Positions 35,636 to 42,643 of a DNA stretch of 51,662 bases are shown piece after piece. The DNA is from Saprospiraceae bacterium UBA7687 (GTDB lineage: Bacteria; Bacteroidota; Bacteroidia; Chitinophagales; Saprospiraceae), in the NCBI GenBank assembly GCA_002482845.1, contig DLGT01000077.1:1-51662 (forward strand), written 5' to 3'. A program made the translations under genes and the position numbers. The notes beneath the pieces were generated by a model. It saw nothing but the letters and a program-made list of their open reading frames with translations, was not told the origin of the DNA and did not search any database. The first letter of the stretch is position 1; each line of letters begins with the position of its first letter.

Positions 35636-36127
35636 ATGAAGAACGTATTAATTTTTTTCTTATTTATAGCATTGGCTTCTTGCGGGAAAGACGACGACAC
35701 AAATGGCAACAATAATTCAAACAATGGTGTCAGCTCCATCAGTATGAAAATCAATGGTGTAGCTTGGAAAGGTGAGACGAATTTTGTCTCAGGATTATTT
35801 CAAAATAATTTTTCTGCACAAGCTACATTTAAGATAGGAGATAAGTCACAAGTGGCCAGTTTTGGTTTTGAGAATGCCAGCCTAACAGGTGTGAATATTC
35901 TAGATGACGACAGTAATGGAGGCTTTTTATTTCTAGATAATGTAAATAATAAATCTTAGGGAATTGGGAGTGGAAGCTCTGGATCAGGACAATTCAAGAT
36001 CACCAAAACGAAAACAAGTCAGGGAATAACCCAAGCGAGTGCAACATTTTCTGGCACAACAAAAGACATTGACGGCAACACAATTACTATTACAGATGGT
36101 GTGATATATAATGCTTTGACGGATTAA
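35636..36127 (+). pseudogene. Small lipoprotein gene interrupted by an in-frame TAG
   Basis: The ATG at 35636 starts MKNVLIFFLFIALASCGKDDD, a clear lipoprotein signal with lipidated Cys, then an acidic Asn-rich linker and SISMKINGVAWKGE. The frame hits TAG at 35957-35959 (codon 108). It stays open afterwards in the same frame for 55 codons (GIGSGSSGSGQFKITKTK ... GTTKDIDGNTITITDGVIY) to TAA at 36125-36127. The second part looks like the natural end of a DUF6252-like beta domain. A terminator follows the second stop and not the first. Either a nonsense mutation, a base error, or read-through; the short product would lack the last beta strands. Confidence 0.8.
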
Positions 36128-36153
36128 ACTTGTATCCTCTTCCTGTGAATTTA

Positions 36154-36188
36154 GGGTGTCACTTGTAAAAAAGTGACATCTTTTTTTA
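36154..36188 (+). terminator. Terminator after the interrupted lipoprotein
   Basis: TGTCACTT (36157-36164) / AAGTGACA (36171-36178) with a following T-rich tract. Confidence 0.78.
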
Positions 36189-36260
36189 TTTATGGAAAGA
36201 TCATTTTTGCAATTGAATGCTACTTTATTAATTCTTTGAACTTGTTGATATTTTAATTCC

Positions 36261-36268
36261 TATTTTTG
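36261..36268 (+). promoter_or_regulatory. -7 box of the cytochrome c gene
   Basis: TATTTTTG fits TAnnTTTG. A TTTG is present 22 bp upstream (36235-36238). The gene start is at 36318. Confidence 0.45.
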
Positions 36269-36317
36269 TATCAGGATTCAATTTTTTGCACGAAGCAATA
36301 ATATCAACCAGGTTCAT

Positions 36318-36854
36318 ATGTATCAATTTACAGTTTTATTGGCAATGATTTGTCTTTATGGATTTAATATTCAGCAAGTTACTAATACTTCTGGATCATT
36401 GAGTATCATTTCAATAGACACTACACAAACACCACTTGTAATGTATGGCGCACAAATATTTAAAGATAAAAAGTGCCAAAGATGCCATAGACTGGATGAA
36501 GATGGCAAAAAGCGATTAAAAAGTCTCGATGGTTTAGGTGGTAAATTTCCTGATATTTGGTTGTATGGCTTTCTTCAAGATCCAGAAACCTTCATACCCA
36601 AAACTAGAATGCCATCTTTTGAATCCTTATTTAAAAAGGAAATTGACAAAAATCGTTTTGATAAAATTTTGCTACAATCATCCGATAATATTTCTGCAGA
36701 GCAACTCGATTTAGCATGGCAGAAATTACAATTGGAAGTAAATGAAATTAGGTCTAACTTACAAAAAGATTTGCCGCAAGGTACAGATGTTTTGTCTTCA
36801 GAAGGGCTAGCATTAATGGCTTTTCTCCAGAAAATTCCATCTAGCAAAAAGTAG
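36318..36854 (+). CDS. Mono-haem c-type cytochrome, 178 aa
   Basis: The N-terminal hydrophobic segment (MYQFTVLLAMICLYGF) serves as an export signal or anchor. One haem site KKCQRCHRLDEDGKK and a probable axial Met in PKTRMPSF follow, with GGKFPDIWLYGFLQDPETFI between them as in CcoO- or cytochrome-cd-like domains. The second half is helical and charged. It is probably a periplasmic electron carrier; its partner is unknown, though the window also has a cbb3 oxidase. It is a single-gene unit followed by a decayed paired-hairpin element. Confidence 0.82.
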   Translation: MYQFTVLLAMICLYGFNIQQVTNTSGSLSIISIDTTQTPLVMYGAQIFKDKKCQRCHRLDEDGKKRLKSLDGLGGKFPDIWLYGFLQDPETFIPKTRMPSFESLFKKEIDKNRFDKILLQSSDNISAEQLDLAWQKLQLEVNEIRSNLQKDLPQGTDVLSSEGLALMAFLQKIPSSKK

Positions 36855-36860
36855 TATACT

Positions 36861-36914
36861 GATGAGCTTAGCGTTCTCACAAAGCTTGAGTTAATAAAAG
36901 TGTCTTGCTTTTAT
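36861..36914. repeat. Paired-hairpin intergenic element, copy 6 (decayed)
   Basis: GAGCTTAGCGTTCTCACAAAGCTTGAG followed by TTAATAAAAGTGTCTTGCTTTTA. Both hairpins are recognisable, but several pairs are lost. Confidence 0.65.
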
Positions 36915-37022
36915 AGTGCTTTCTCAAACTTAATCTCAAACTTAACCTCAACCTTAACCTCAACCTTAGCCTTAACATCAACCTTAACCTTAACCTTAAC
37001 CTCAACCTTAACCTCAATTTCG
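36915..37022 (+). repeat. Degenerate hexanucleotide array D
   Basis: About 17 copies of CTTAAC / CTCAAC / CTTAGC hexamers, ending 16 bp before the first BlaI-type operator. On the opposite strand one frame reads as a Leu-Arg dipeptide repeat, a by-product of the hexamer. Confidence 0.85.
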
Positions 37023-37038
37023 TTAAAGTTTTCTTAAA

Positions 37039-37094
37039 TGTACGAAATAATTCGTACAAAAATTTGACATTACGAAGCTCTTCGTATATCTTTG
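37039..37094 (+). promoter_or_regulatory. blaI promoter with two BlaI-type operators
   Basis: Operator 1 is TGTACGAA-ATAA-TTCGTACA (37039-37058). Operator 2 is TACGAA-GCTC-TTCGTA (37071-37086). Their centres are 30 bp apart. The promoter is TTTG (37063-37066), 20 bp, TATCTTTG (37087-37094), so operator 2 lies between the two boxes and abuts the -7 box. The layout implies strong autorepression. The start codon is 37124. Confidence 0.85.
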
Positions 37095-37123
37095 TATTCA
37101 TATTCTTAAAAATACAAAATAAG

Positions 37124-37501
37124 ATGTCAAATTTTAAACCCACAGATTCTGAACTAGAAATACTCCACATCCTTTGGGAGAATGGACCTTCTTCGGTAAG
37201 ATATATAAATGACATGCTAAATGAGCGTCGAGATGTAGGCTATACCACCACACTCAAACTCATGCAGATTATGAATGAAAAAGGTCTGGTCAAGCGAGAT
37301 ACTGCTGCAAAAACCCATATTTACATAGCAGTAGCCAAAGAAAATGATACCAAAAATAACTTGGTAAATGATTTTGTAAATGTGGCATTTCATGGCTCTG
37401 CAATGAATCTTGTCATGCAAGCACTAGGCAATACTAAATCATCACCTGAAGAGTTGGAGGACCTTAAAGCACTTATTTCAAAACTAGAAAACCAATCCTG
37501 A
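37124..37501 (+). CDS. blaI: BlaI/MecI-family repressor
   Basis: 125 residues: an N-terminal winged helix (LTDSELEILHILWENGPSSVRYINDMLNE-type segment, VGYTTTLKLMQIMNEKGLVKRD) and a C-terminal dimerisation helix region (NNLVNDFVNVAFHGSAMNLVMQAL). In the family the repressor is cleaved when the membrane protease senses its signal. The ATG at 37124 is preferred over a TTG lying inside the promoter. It stands one base before the BlaR-like gene. The operators in its own promoter indicate autoregulation. Confidence 0.92.
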   Translation: MSNFKPTDSELEILHILWENGPSSVRYINDMLNERRDVGYTTTLKLMQIMNEKGLVKRDTAAKTHIYIAVAKENDTKNNLVNDFVNVAFHGSAMNLVMQALGNTKSSPEELEDLKALISKLENQS

Positions 37502-37502
37502 A

Positions 37503-39413
37503 ATGAATTCCTTATCCATCCTAGAAAGTAGCACAGTCAATGCCTTAGTTTGGTCCATCATCCATTCGATTTGGCAATTTTCATTGATAGCTTTGATCAT
37601 GTCACTATTGTTAAAAAGATATCAAAACCACACAGCCAATCTTAGGTATTTGATTGCATTAGGCAGTCTTGGTTTTTCATTTGTGGTAAGTTTAAGTACT
37701 TTTTTGTATTATTTCTATGAGACATCAGGGACGGATATGATTACTATGTCTGAGAAGGAAGATTTTGTTTTATATATGGGTTCTGAGCCACTTGTTAACA
37801 CAAGTTTGTGGATGGATATGTATGCTTGGATAGACCAATATCAGCAACCGATATTTTATACATGGTTGATAGGTGTATTATTATTTGCATCCAAATTTTT
37901 GTTCTCGCTCGGCTATGTAGAGTTTTTATCAAGAACTGCTACACCTATTTTTGATCAAGACGCTTATAGGAGTTTTAGAAAGATAATTAACCACTTAAAA
38001 ATAGCTCAAAATATCCAAATTGGTGAAAGCAAGTATGTAAAATCTCCCATGATATTGGGCTTTTTTAAGCCAATTGTTTTGTTTCCTGTTGGCATCATTA
38101 ATCAATTAGATATTGCAGAAACAGAAGCAATTCTTGCCCACGAATTAGCGCATTTTGTTCGTAAAGACATTACTATTAATATGGTGCAGACCTTGGTAGA
38201 GATTTTATTTTACTATCATCCTGCCATATGGTGGATCAGTACGAATATCAGAGTAGAACGAGAAAACTGTTGTGATGACCTTGCCATCAAGTACATAGGT
38301 AATAATATACACTATGCAAAAACACTCGTCAAAATGCAAGAAATAAATAGCAATCAATCGCCGATTTTGGCCTTAAATTTTAGTAATAAAGATAGTTTTT
38401 TTTCTCAACGCATCAAAAGAATATTAAACATGACACAGACACGTAATTATTTAAAAGAAAAAATTTTGACTTCCATGGTTATTTTGTTGTTGGTCACATT
38501 TTTTGCAAAAGATATGATAGGGAATGACCATGACATTGTGGTGGACAATTTGAATGAAACAAACCAAGAGATCGAGGCAAATATTATCACATTGGTAGAT
38601 ACAATGCCAATTAAAAAGGAATCGATTACCATTCAAAAAAAGACCAATGACCAAGATCTTAAAATATCAATGGAGAATGGTAAAATCACCAATTTGGAAA
38701 TAGATGGGAAAAAAATAGACGAGAAGGATTATGATCAATACGAAGATATTATTTCAGAGGTTAAACCACGAAAATTTGGATCAGGTCAAGGAAGTATCAT
38801 GTTTTTTGGTGACGATGGAGAAGCTGCTCCATTTGAGTTTAATTTAGGTAGAGGAGGAAATTTGGATTCCATCATAGGTAAGATGGGTATGATGAATTTT
38901 GAGAAATTTGATTTTGACCAAGAAAAAATGCAAGAACAAATGCAGAAAATGCAAGAACAATTGGGCAAGATGAACTTTGATTTTAGGGGTTTAGATTCTA
39001 TGAATTTTGATTTTGCGTTTCCTGATATTTTGGATGAAAATATGGCGCCACAAATGAGATTTTTTGAGTTCGAAGATGGCGATTTATTTATGGAGCCTTT
39101 TGGTGAATTTCCTGAAAGTCAACGAATACATGGTCAGATGGACGACATGGATTATGGCAGACGTTCATCCAATTTTAGTGAAGCGCTCGGAAATGCTTTA
39201 AATAGAGATGGGTTGCTAATCCCAAATAAAGAAAATAAAGTGGAACTTACTGGCAAACATCTCAAGATAAATGGCGAGAAACAACCAACTAATATTTATC
39301 AGAAATACAAAAGAATTTTTGAAGAAACATCTGGCACCACTTTGGAAAAGAACTCTAAACTAGAGTTTAAATTTGAAGGTAAGGAATCAAAAAGAAAATA
39401 TCGAGTTTATTAA
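37503..39413 (+). CDS. BlaR1-like M56 membrane metalloprotease with unusual C-terminus
   Basis: 636 residues. Membrane helices are at about 15-37, 48-70, 115-137 and 320-338. The gluzincin site is H213-E-L-A-H217 with third ligand Glu254 in RVERENCCDD. This is the protease that cuts BlaI-type repressors in response to a signal. The penicillin-binding sensor of BlaR1 is missing. The C-terminal 290 residues are instead rich in Met, Phe, Asp, Gly and Gln (FGDDGEAAPFEFNLGRGG; NFEKFDFDQEKMQEQMQK; MNFDFRGLDSMNFDFAF) and end in a basic KFEGKESKRKYRVY. So the signal is probably not a beta-lactam. It is co-transcribed with blaI and the PDZ gene. Confidence 0.87.
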   Translation: MNSLSILESSTVNALVWSIIHSIWQFSLIALIMSLLLKRYQNHTANLRYLIALGSLGFSFVVSLSTFLYYFYETSGTDMITMSEKEDFVLYMGSEPLVNTSLWMDMYAWIDQYQQPIFYTWLIGVLLFASKFLFSLGYVEFLSRTATPIFDQDAYRSFRKIINHLKIAQNIQIGESKYVKSPMILGFFKPIVLFPVGIINQLDIAETEAILAHELAHFVRKDITINMVQTLVEILFYYHPAIWWISTNIRVERENCCDDLAIKYIGNNIHYAKTLVKMQEINSNQSPILALNFSNKDSFFSQRIKRILNMTQTRNYLKEKILTSMVILLLVTFFAKDMIGNDHDIVVDNLNETNQEIEANIITLVDTMPIKKESITIQKKTNDQDLKISMENGKITNLEIDGKKIDEKDYDQYEDIISEVKPRKFGSGQGSIMFFGDDGEAAPFEFNLGRGGNLDSIIGKMGMMNFEKFDFDQEKMQEQMQKMQEQLGKMNFDFRGLDSMNFDFAFPDILDENMAPQMRFFEFEDGDLFMEPFGEFPESQRIHGQMDDMDYGRRSSNFSEALGNALNRDGLLIPNKENKVELTGKHLKINGEKQPTNIYQKYKRIFEETSGTTLEKNSKLEFKFEGKESKRKYRVY

Positions 39414-39455
39414 ATAGTACATTTAGTTCATTAACAACCTATAAAATATTTAAAT

Positions 39456-40367
39456 ATGATCATCAGGACCATAATGACTTTTGCAGTTGCCTTTACTTTG
39501 GTAGTAAGCGCTACTGCACAAGACACAAATACAAAGAAAAAAGTAGTTATCGTAAAAAAAACAGACGATAATGGCAAAATTACAGAAAGCCGAACGGAAG
39601 CAGAAGGTGCAGAAGCAGACGCTTTGATCAAAAAAATGGAGGCGGAAGAAGGAGTTAGTATTAATGAATCTGATGAAAAAGGGAAAAAAGTAATTCGTAT
39701 TGATAAGTCTACGTCTGAGAAAAAAATCAATTCTTCAGATAATAAAAATGTAGAAATCACCACAGAAATTATCAATGGTAATAAAAAGGAAAGGTACAAA
39801 ATCATTAAATCTGATGAGGAAGGTGATCAAACCATGGAATGGGATGGAGAGGGCGAAATGCCTGAAGATATCAGAAAAGAATTAGAACAATTGGATATAG
39901 ACACAGAGATGGAAGGTGATGTCATGCGTATTCATATCGATGCCAATGACATGGAAAAAGAAGAAAATGATGAAAGAATCATTATCAATAAAAAACTAAG
40001 AGATGGCGATAAAAGGCAACGAATGATGTGGAAAGAAAGAGATGGCAAACCATCATTTCCTGAAGGTAGAAACAGATCCCTTAGTTTTAAATCCGATAGT
40101 CCAAACACCAATAAAGTGAGTCTAGGTGTCATGATAGAGAACACGGACAGCGGTGTGGTGGTGACAGATATCGTGCCTGGCTCAGCAGCTGAGTCAGCAG
40201 GTCTAAGACGGGGAGACACGATCCTTAAGATCAATGATAAATATATTTTCACCATTAATGGACTCTTAGAAGCCCTTAATCCATTCAATCCTGATGAAAA
40301 AGTAAAAATTAAATACATCAGAGAAGGCAAAGAAAAATCTGGCAGTGGGAAGCTAAAAGCTAAATAG
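39456..40367 (+). CDS. Secreted acidic protein with C-terminal PDZ domain
   Basis: 303 residues. A signal peptide (1-21, VVSATAQ) is followed by a long, highly charged middle (about 22-205, Glu/Asp/Lys-rich, KKMEAEEG, GEGEMPEDIRKELEQLDID, NDMEKEENDERII). One PDZ domain follows (about 217-300): KVSLGVMIENTDSGVVVTDIVPGSAAESAGLRRGDTILKIN. No protease domain is present. It is the third gene of the blaI operon (43 bp after the M56 gene) and the likely exported output or a partner of the M56 sensor (inference). A terminator follows. Confidence 0.8.
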   Translation: MIIRTIMTFAVAFTLVVSATAQDTNTKKKVVIVKKTDDNGKITESRTEAEGAEADALIKKMEAEEGVSINESDEKGKKVIRIDKSTSEKKINSSDNKNVEITTEIINGNKKERYKIIKSDEEGDQTMEWDGEGEMPEDIRKELEQLDIDTEMEGDVMRIHIDANDMEKEENDERIIINKKLRDGDKRQRMMWKERDGKPSFPEGRNRSLSFKSDSPNTNKVSLGVMIENTDSGVVVTDIVPGSAAESAGLRRGDTILKINDKYIFTINGLLEALNPFNPDEKVKIKYIREGKEKSGSGKLKAK

Positions 40368-40387
40368 AATAAAGAGCATTAACAATC

Positions 40388-40433
40388 AAAAAATAGAAGA
40401 ATTCCATTCCATTTGGATTCTTCTATTTTTATT
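40388..40433. terminator. Bidirectional terminator between the PDZ gene and a DUF1801 gene
   Basis: AAAATAGAAGAAT (40390-40402) / ATTCTTCTATTTT (40417-40429), with T-rich sequence on one side and A-rich on the other. Confidence 0.78.
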
Positions 40434-40451
40434 TTTAACAATAACATATTT

Positions 40452-40871
40452 TCAAGCTCTTTCTACCAATTCCAACCATTTGGCCAAAACAGACTTCAAC
40501 GCTTCTTCTTTATATAGTACTTCTGAAACTGACGTAAACTTGGCCACTTTTCTACCATCTGGAAAATCTCCTTCTAGGAGTCCACTGGTGTCCGTTACTT
40601 TTGCTCCAGTGGGGAAAACAAGCAGCACAACATCTTTCTTGTGCAAATTTATAACTACGATATCTCTTTTATATTCTTTGGGGTCAAAGTCTCTCATCTC
40701 ACCTGTAAAATAAAAGGCTGGCGAGTTCCATTTAATTTGTTCTCCTATCTCAGCACCACCATCTAAAATAACTTTTCTAAGCGAATTTATCACATCTTTT
40801 AATGGATGTTCATTAGTTTTGTAGAATGTTGCGACTTGTTCTTCCATACTTGGTTTAGACGTTTTTGCCAT
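40452..40871 (-). CDS. DUF1801 / YdhG-like protein, 139 aa
   Basis: Small cytosolic protein with the DUF1801 pattern: PLKDVINSLRKVILDGGAEIGEQIKWNSPAFYF, then DIVVINLHKKDVVLLVFPTGAKV and a helical end. The family is related to frataxin-like iron-binding folds, but the function is not settled. It is the last gene of a five-gene minus-strand run (42516 to 40452) that also contains a second DUF1801 protein. Confidence 0.78.
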   Translation of the reverse strand: MAKTSKPSMEEQVATFYKTNEHPLKDVINSLRKVILDGGAEIGEQIKWNSPAFYFTGEMRDFDPKEYKRDIVVINLHKKDVVLLVFPTGAKVTDTSGLLEGDFPDGRKVAKFTSVSEVLYKEEALKSVLAKWLELVERA

Positions 40872-40872
40872 T

Positions 40873-41175
40873 TTATATATCTTTAAATTTTAGGTTTGCA
40901 GCTGCTAGTAATTGATCAATTTTTTTAAGACCTGATGGTCCCATACCGTGCAAATTTGCTATTTCTTTTCTTGTAAATTTGCATAAAGACTCTAAATCTG
41001 AAACTTCTATGCTTTCTAATGCACGTCTTGCCGGCGCACTGAATTCAACTATAAACTTTGATGTTGCGTTTTTTTCAGATTCGCATATTGGACATACTGG
41101 ACAGTCACTACTTTTATAGTATTTATGACCTGATTTGCAAATTCTAAGCGTTTTATTTGGTTTTGAAATCTTCAT
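40873..41175 (-). CDS. Zinc-ribbon plus HhH (RpoA-CTD-like) protein, 100 aa
   Basis: The N-terminal metal-binding knuckle has Cys13, His17, Cys25, Cys28 and Cys31 (RICKSGHKYYKSSDCPVCPIC). The C-terminal 55 residues (SAPARRALESIEVSDLESLCKFTRKEIANLHGMGPSGLKKIDQLL) closely resemble the helix-hairpin-helix domain of RNA polymerase alpha C-terminal domain. It may bind nucleic acid. Its start overlaps the end of the upstream DUF1801 gene by 23 bp, and one base separates it from the next gene, so it is tightly co-translated. Confidence 0.78.
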   Translation of the reverse strand: MKISKPNKTLRICKSGHKYYKSSDCPVCPICESEKNATSKFIVEFSAPARRALESIEVSDLESLCKFTRKEIANLHGMGPSGLKKIDQLLAAANLKFKDI

Positions 41176-41527
41176 TTACTTCTTGTACTCTGAATGTTAC
41201 AATCTCCCGGATAAGTTCATATGGTATCTCTTGGTCGAGTGGAAATTGAATAGATCCTTTACCCGTTTTATATTTCGCAAGCTCTTTTTGGAATGCAATA
41301 TTTCCAGAAGGAAGGGCATAAAATCCAATATGATTTTTGAAAGCGGCAAAATAAACTAAAGGTTTTTTGTGCAGCTTAAATCCAGGCATATTATAAGATA
41401 TTCCTTCCATTGCTTCAGGTGCTGCTTCAGTGATGACGCTTTTTATTTTTGTCAAGATTTCTGATATTTCACTCGGCCAATCTGCTAAATATTCAGCAAT
41501 GGAAGTATAGGTTTTGCTTTGATTCAT
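41153..41527 (-). CDS. DUF1801 protein (frataxin-like fold), 124 aa
   Basis: Pattern TSIAEYLADWPSEISEILTKIKSVITEAAPEAMEGISYNMPGFKLHKKPLVYFAAFKNHIGFYALPSG is typical of DUF1801. The ATG at 41527 is chosen: a GTG at 41554 would overlap the upstream gene. It ends inside the next gene (23-bp overlap). Such proteins often travel with PhnB-like and SRPBCC genes, as here. Confidence 0.82.
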   Translation of the reverse strand: MNQSKTYTSIAEYLADWPSEISEILTKIKSVITEAAPEAMEGISYNMPGFKLHKKPLVYFAAFKNHIGFYALPSGNIAFQKELAKYKTGKGSIQFPLDQEIPYELIREIVTFRVQEVNEDFKTK

Positions 41528-41543
41528 GATGATATTATAAAAT

Positions 41544-41978
41544 TTAGTTATCACAATTAAACATCCACTTCACACCAAACTTATCTTCACAACTACCATA
41601 GTATGCACCCCAAAACATAACTTGTAGATCTTGCTCGACCACGCCACCTACAGTGAGCGCATCAAACAATCTTTTGGTTTCTTCTTTGGTGTCAATATGC
41701 AAATTGATATACATATTATTTCCAAAAGTAACCTTAAAACCTAATTCAGTGGGCGCATCAGTTCCCATGAGCACAAAGTCTCCCATTATAGGCAATTCCA
41801 CATGCATCACGCCATTTCTTAAATGATCTGGTAAAGAAGGCATACCTTCCATGGGAGGCATATCACTAAATCTTCTAATGCCAGGAGCCACAAATTCTCC
41901 ACCAAAAACAGTTTTATAAAAGTTAAATGCTTCTTCCGTTTGGGATGTAAAATTGAGATATACGCTTACTTTGGCCAT
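41544..41978 (-). CDS. PhnB-like VOC-superfamily protein, 144 aa
   Basis: Glyoxalase/bleomycin-resistance fold. VSVYLNFTSQTEEAFNFYKTVFGGEF is the hallmark start, with HVELPIMGDFVLMGTD and the closing FWGAYYGSCEDKFGVKWMFN, as in PhnB/3-demethylubiquinone-like proteins. The substrate is unknown. One base separates it from the upstream SRPBCC gene. Confidence 0.85.
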   Translation of the reverse strand: MAKVSVYLNFTSQTEEAFNFYKTVFGGEFVAPGIRRFSDMPPMEGMPSLPDHLRNGVMHVELPIMGDFVLMGTDAPTELGFKVTFGNNMYINLHIDTKEETKRLFDALTVGGVVEQDLQVMFWGAYYGSCEDKFGVKWMFNCDN

Positions 41979-41979
41979 T

Positions 41980-42516
41980 TTATTTAGATTCTAAAATGTT
42001 TTTGATATTTTTGAGACTTTGTGTTTGTGCTTTTTTGATAATATATCCACCCATAAAGTAGCTCATCAAATTCATCGGGTAGATGGACTTACTGTAAAAT
42101 TCACTCGTAAGTATGGTTTGATTTTCACTTACTTTTGAGAGAATATTTGCGGCTTTAGATTCTCCTTTCATTGGTCTTTTGAATCGCAAATCTAAGTCAA
42201 TTCTATCTATAGACATTGCTGTGATTTCTTGTTCACCTTCTCCAACTCCATCCATGTCGCTATTCCATTTTTGGATAGCGCCGACAGTACCATCTGTACC
42301 AATTATCTCGGGTACAAGATTCGGATCTTCCATAATCCACACACTATATTTTTCTTGATTTTTTAAGATTCTAATGTAGTCAAATACTTCTTGCTGTGGC
42401 TTATTAATTGTTTCAGAGACACTTATGGTGAATTCTTTGGGAATAAATATGGCCAATATTAGTAAAACCACAATAAGGATAATTATTCCAATTCCAATTA
42501 TTTTCAGTATTTGCAT
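41980..42516 (-). CDS. Membrane-anchored SRPBCC (START-like) protein, 178 aa
   Basis: An N-terminal membrane helix (residues 4-26) is followed by a lipid/hydrophobic-ligand binding fold: EFTISVSETINKPQQEVFDYIRILKNQEKYSVW ... GAIQKWNSDMDGVGEGEQEI ... DLRFKRPMKG. It is the first gene of the minus-strand run; a -7 box (TAACTTTG on minus, 42550-42543) lies 26 bp upstream, divergent from the GlxA-type regulator. Confidence 0.82.
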   Translation of the reverse strand: MQILKIIGIGIIILIVVLLILAIFIPKEFTISVSETINKPQQEVFDYIRILKNQEKYSVWIMEDPNLVPEIIGTDGTVGAIQKWNSDMDGVGEGEQEITAMSIDRIDLDLRFKRPMKGESKAANILSKVSENQTILTSEFYSKSIYPMNLMSYFMGGYIIKKAQTQSLKNIKNILESK

Positions 42517-42542
42517 GATTTTGATTAGATGATTTATAACTG

Positions 42543-42550
42543 CAAAGTTA
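42543..42550 (-). promoter_or_regulatory. -7 box of the SRPBCC-VOC-DUF1801 operon
   Basis: CAAAGTTA on plus, TAACTTTG on minus, 26 bp before the ATG at 42516. Confidence 0.5.
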
Positions 42551-42615
42551 CGCTAAATTATTATTTGTAACTTACATAAAAACGTCATTTATAGGGTGAT
42601 TTGCGACAGAAGTTT

Positions 42616-42623
42616 TACCTTTG
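42616..42623 (+). promoter_or_regulatory. -7 box of the GlxA-type regulator
   Basis: TACCTTTG, 20 bp before the ATG at 42644. It is back-to-back with the minus-strand promoter, so one bound regulator could affect both. Confidence 0.5.
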
Positions 42624-42643
42624 TTGAGTACAAATTTGTTATC

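Noticed and set aside
36877..37215. Minus-strand ORF with a long Leu-Arg dipeptide repeat
   Set aside because: It is the reverse reading of hexanucleotide array D and runs over the blaI start and promoter; no coding signal outside the repeat.
41528..41554. GTG start for the second DUF1801 gene
   Set aside because: It would overlap the upstream gene and add nine non-conserved residues; the ATG at 41527 begins the conserved part.
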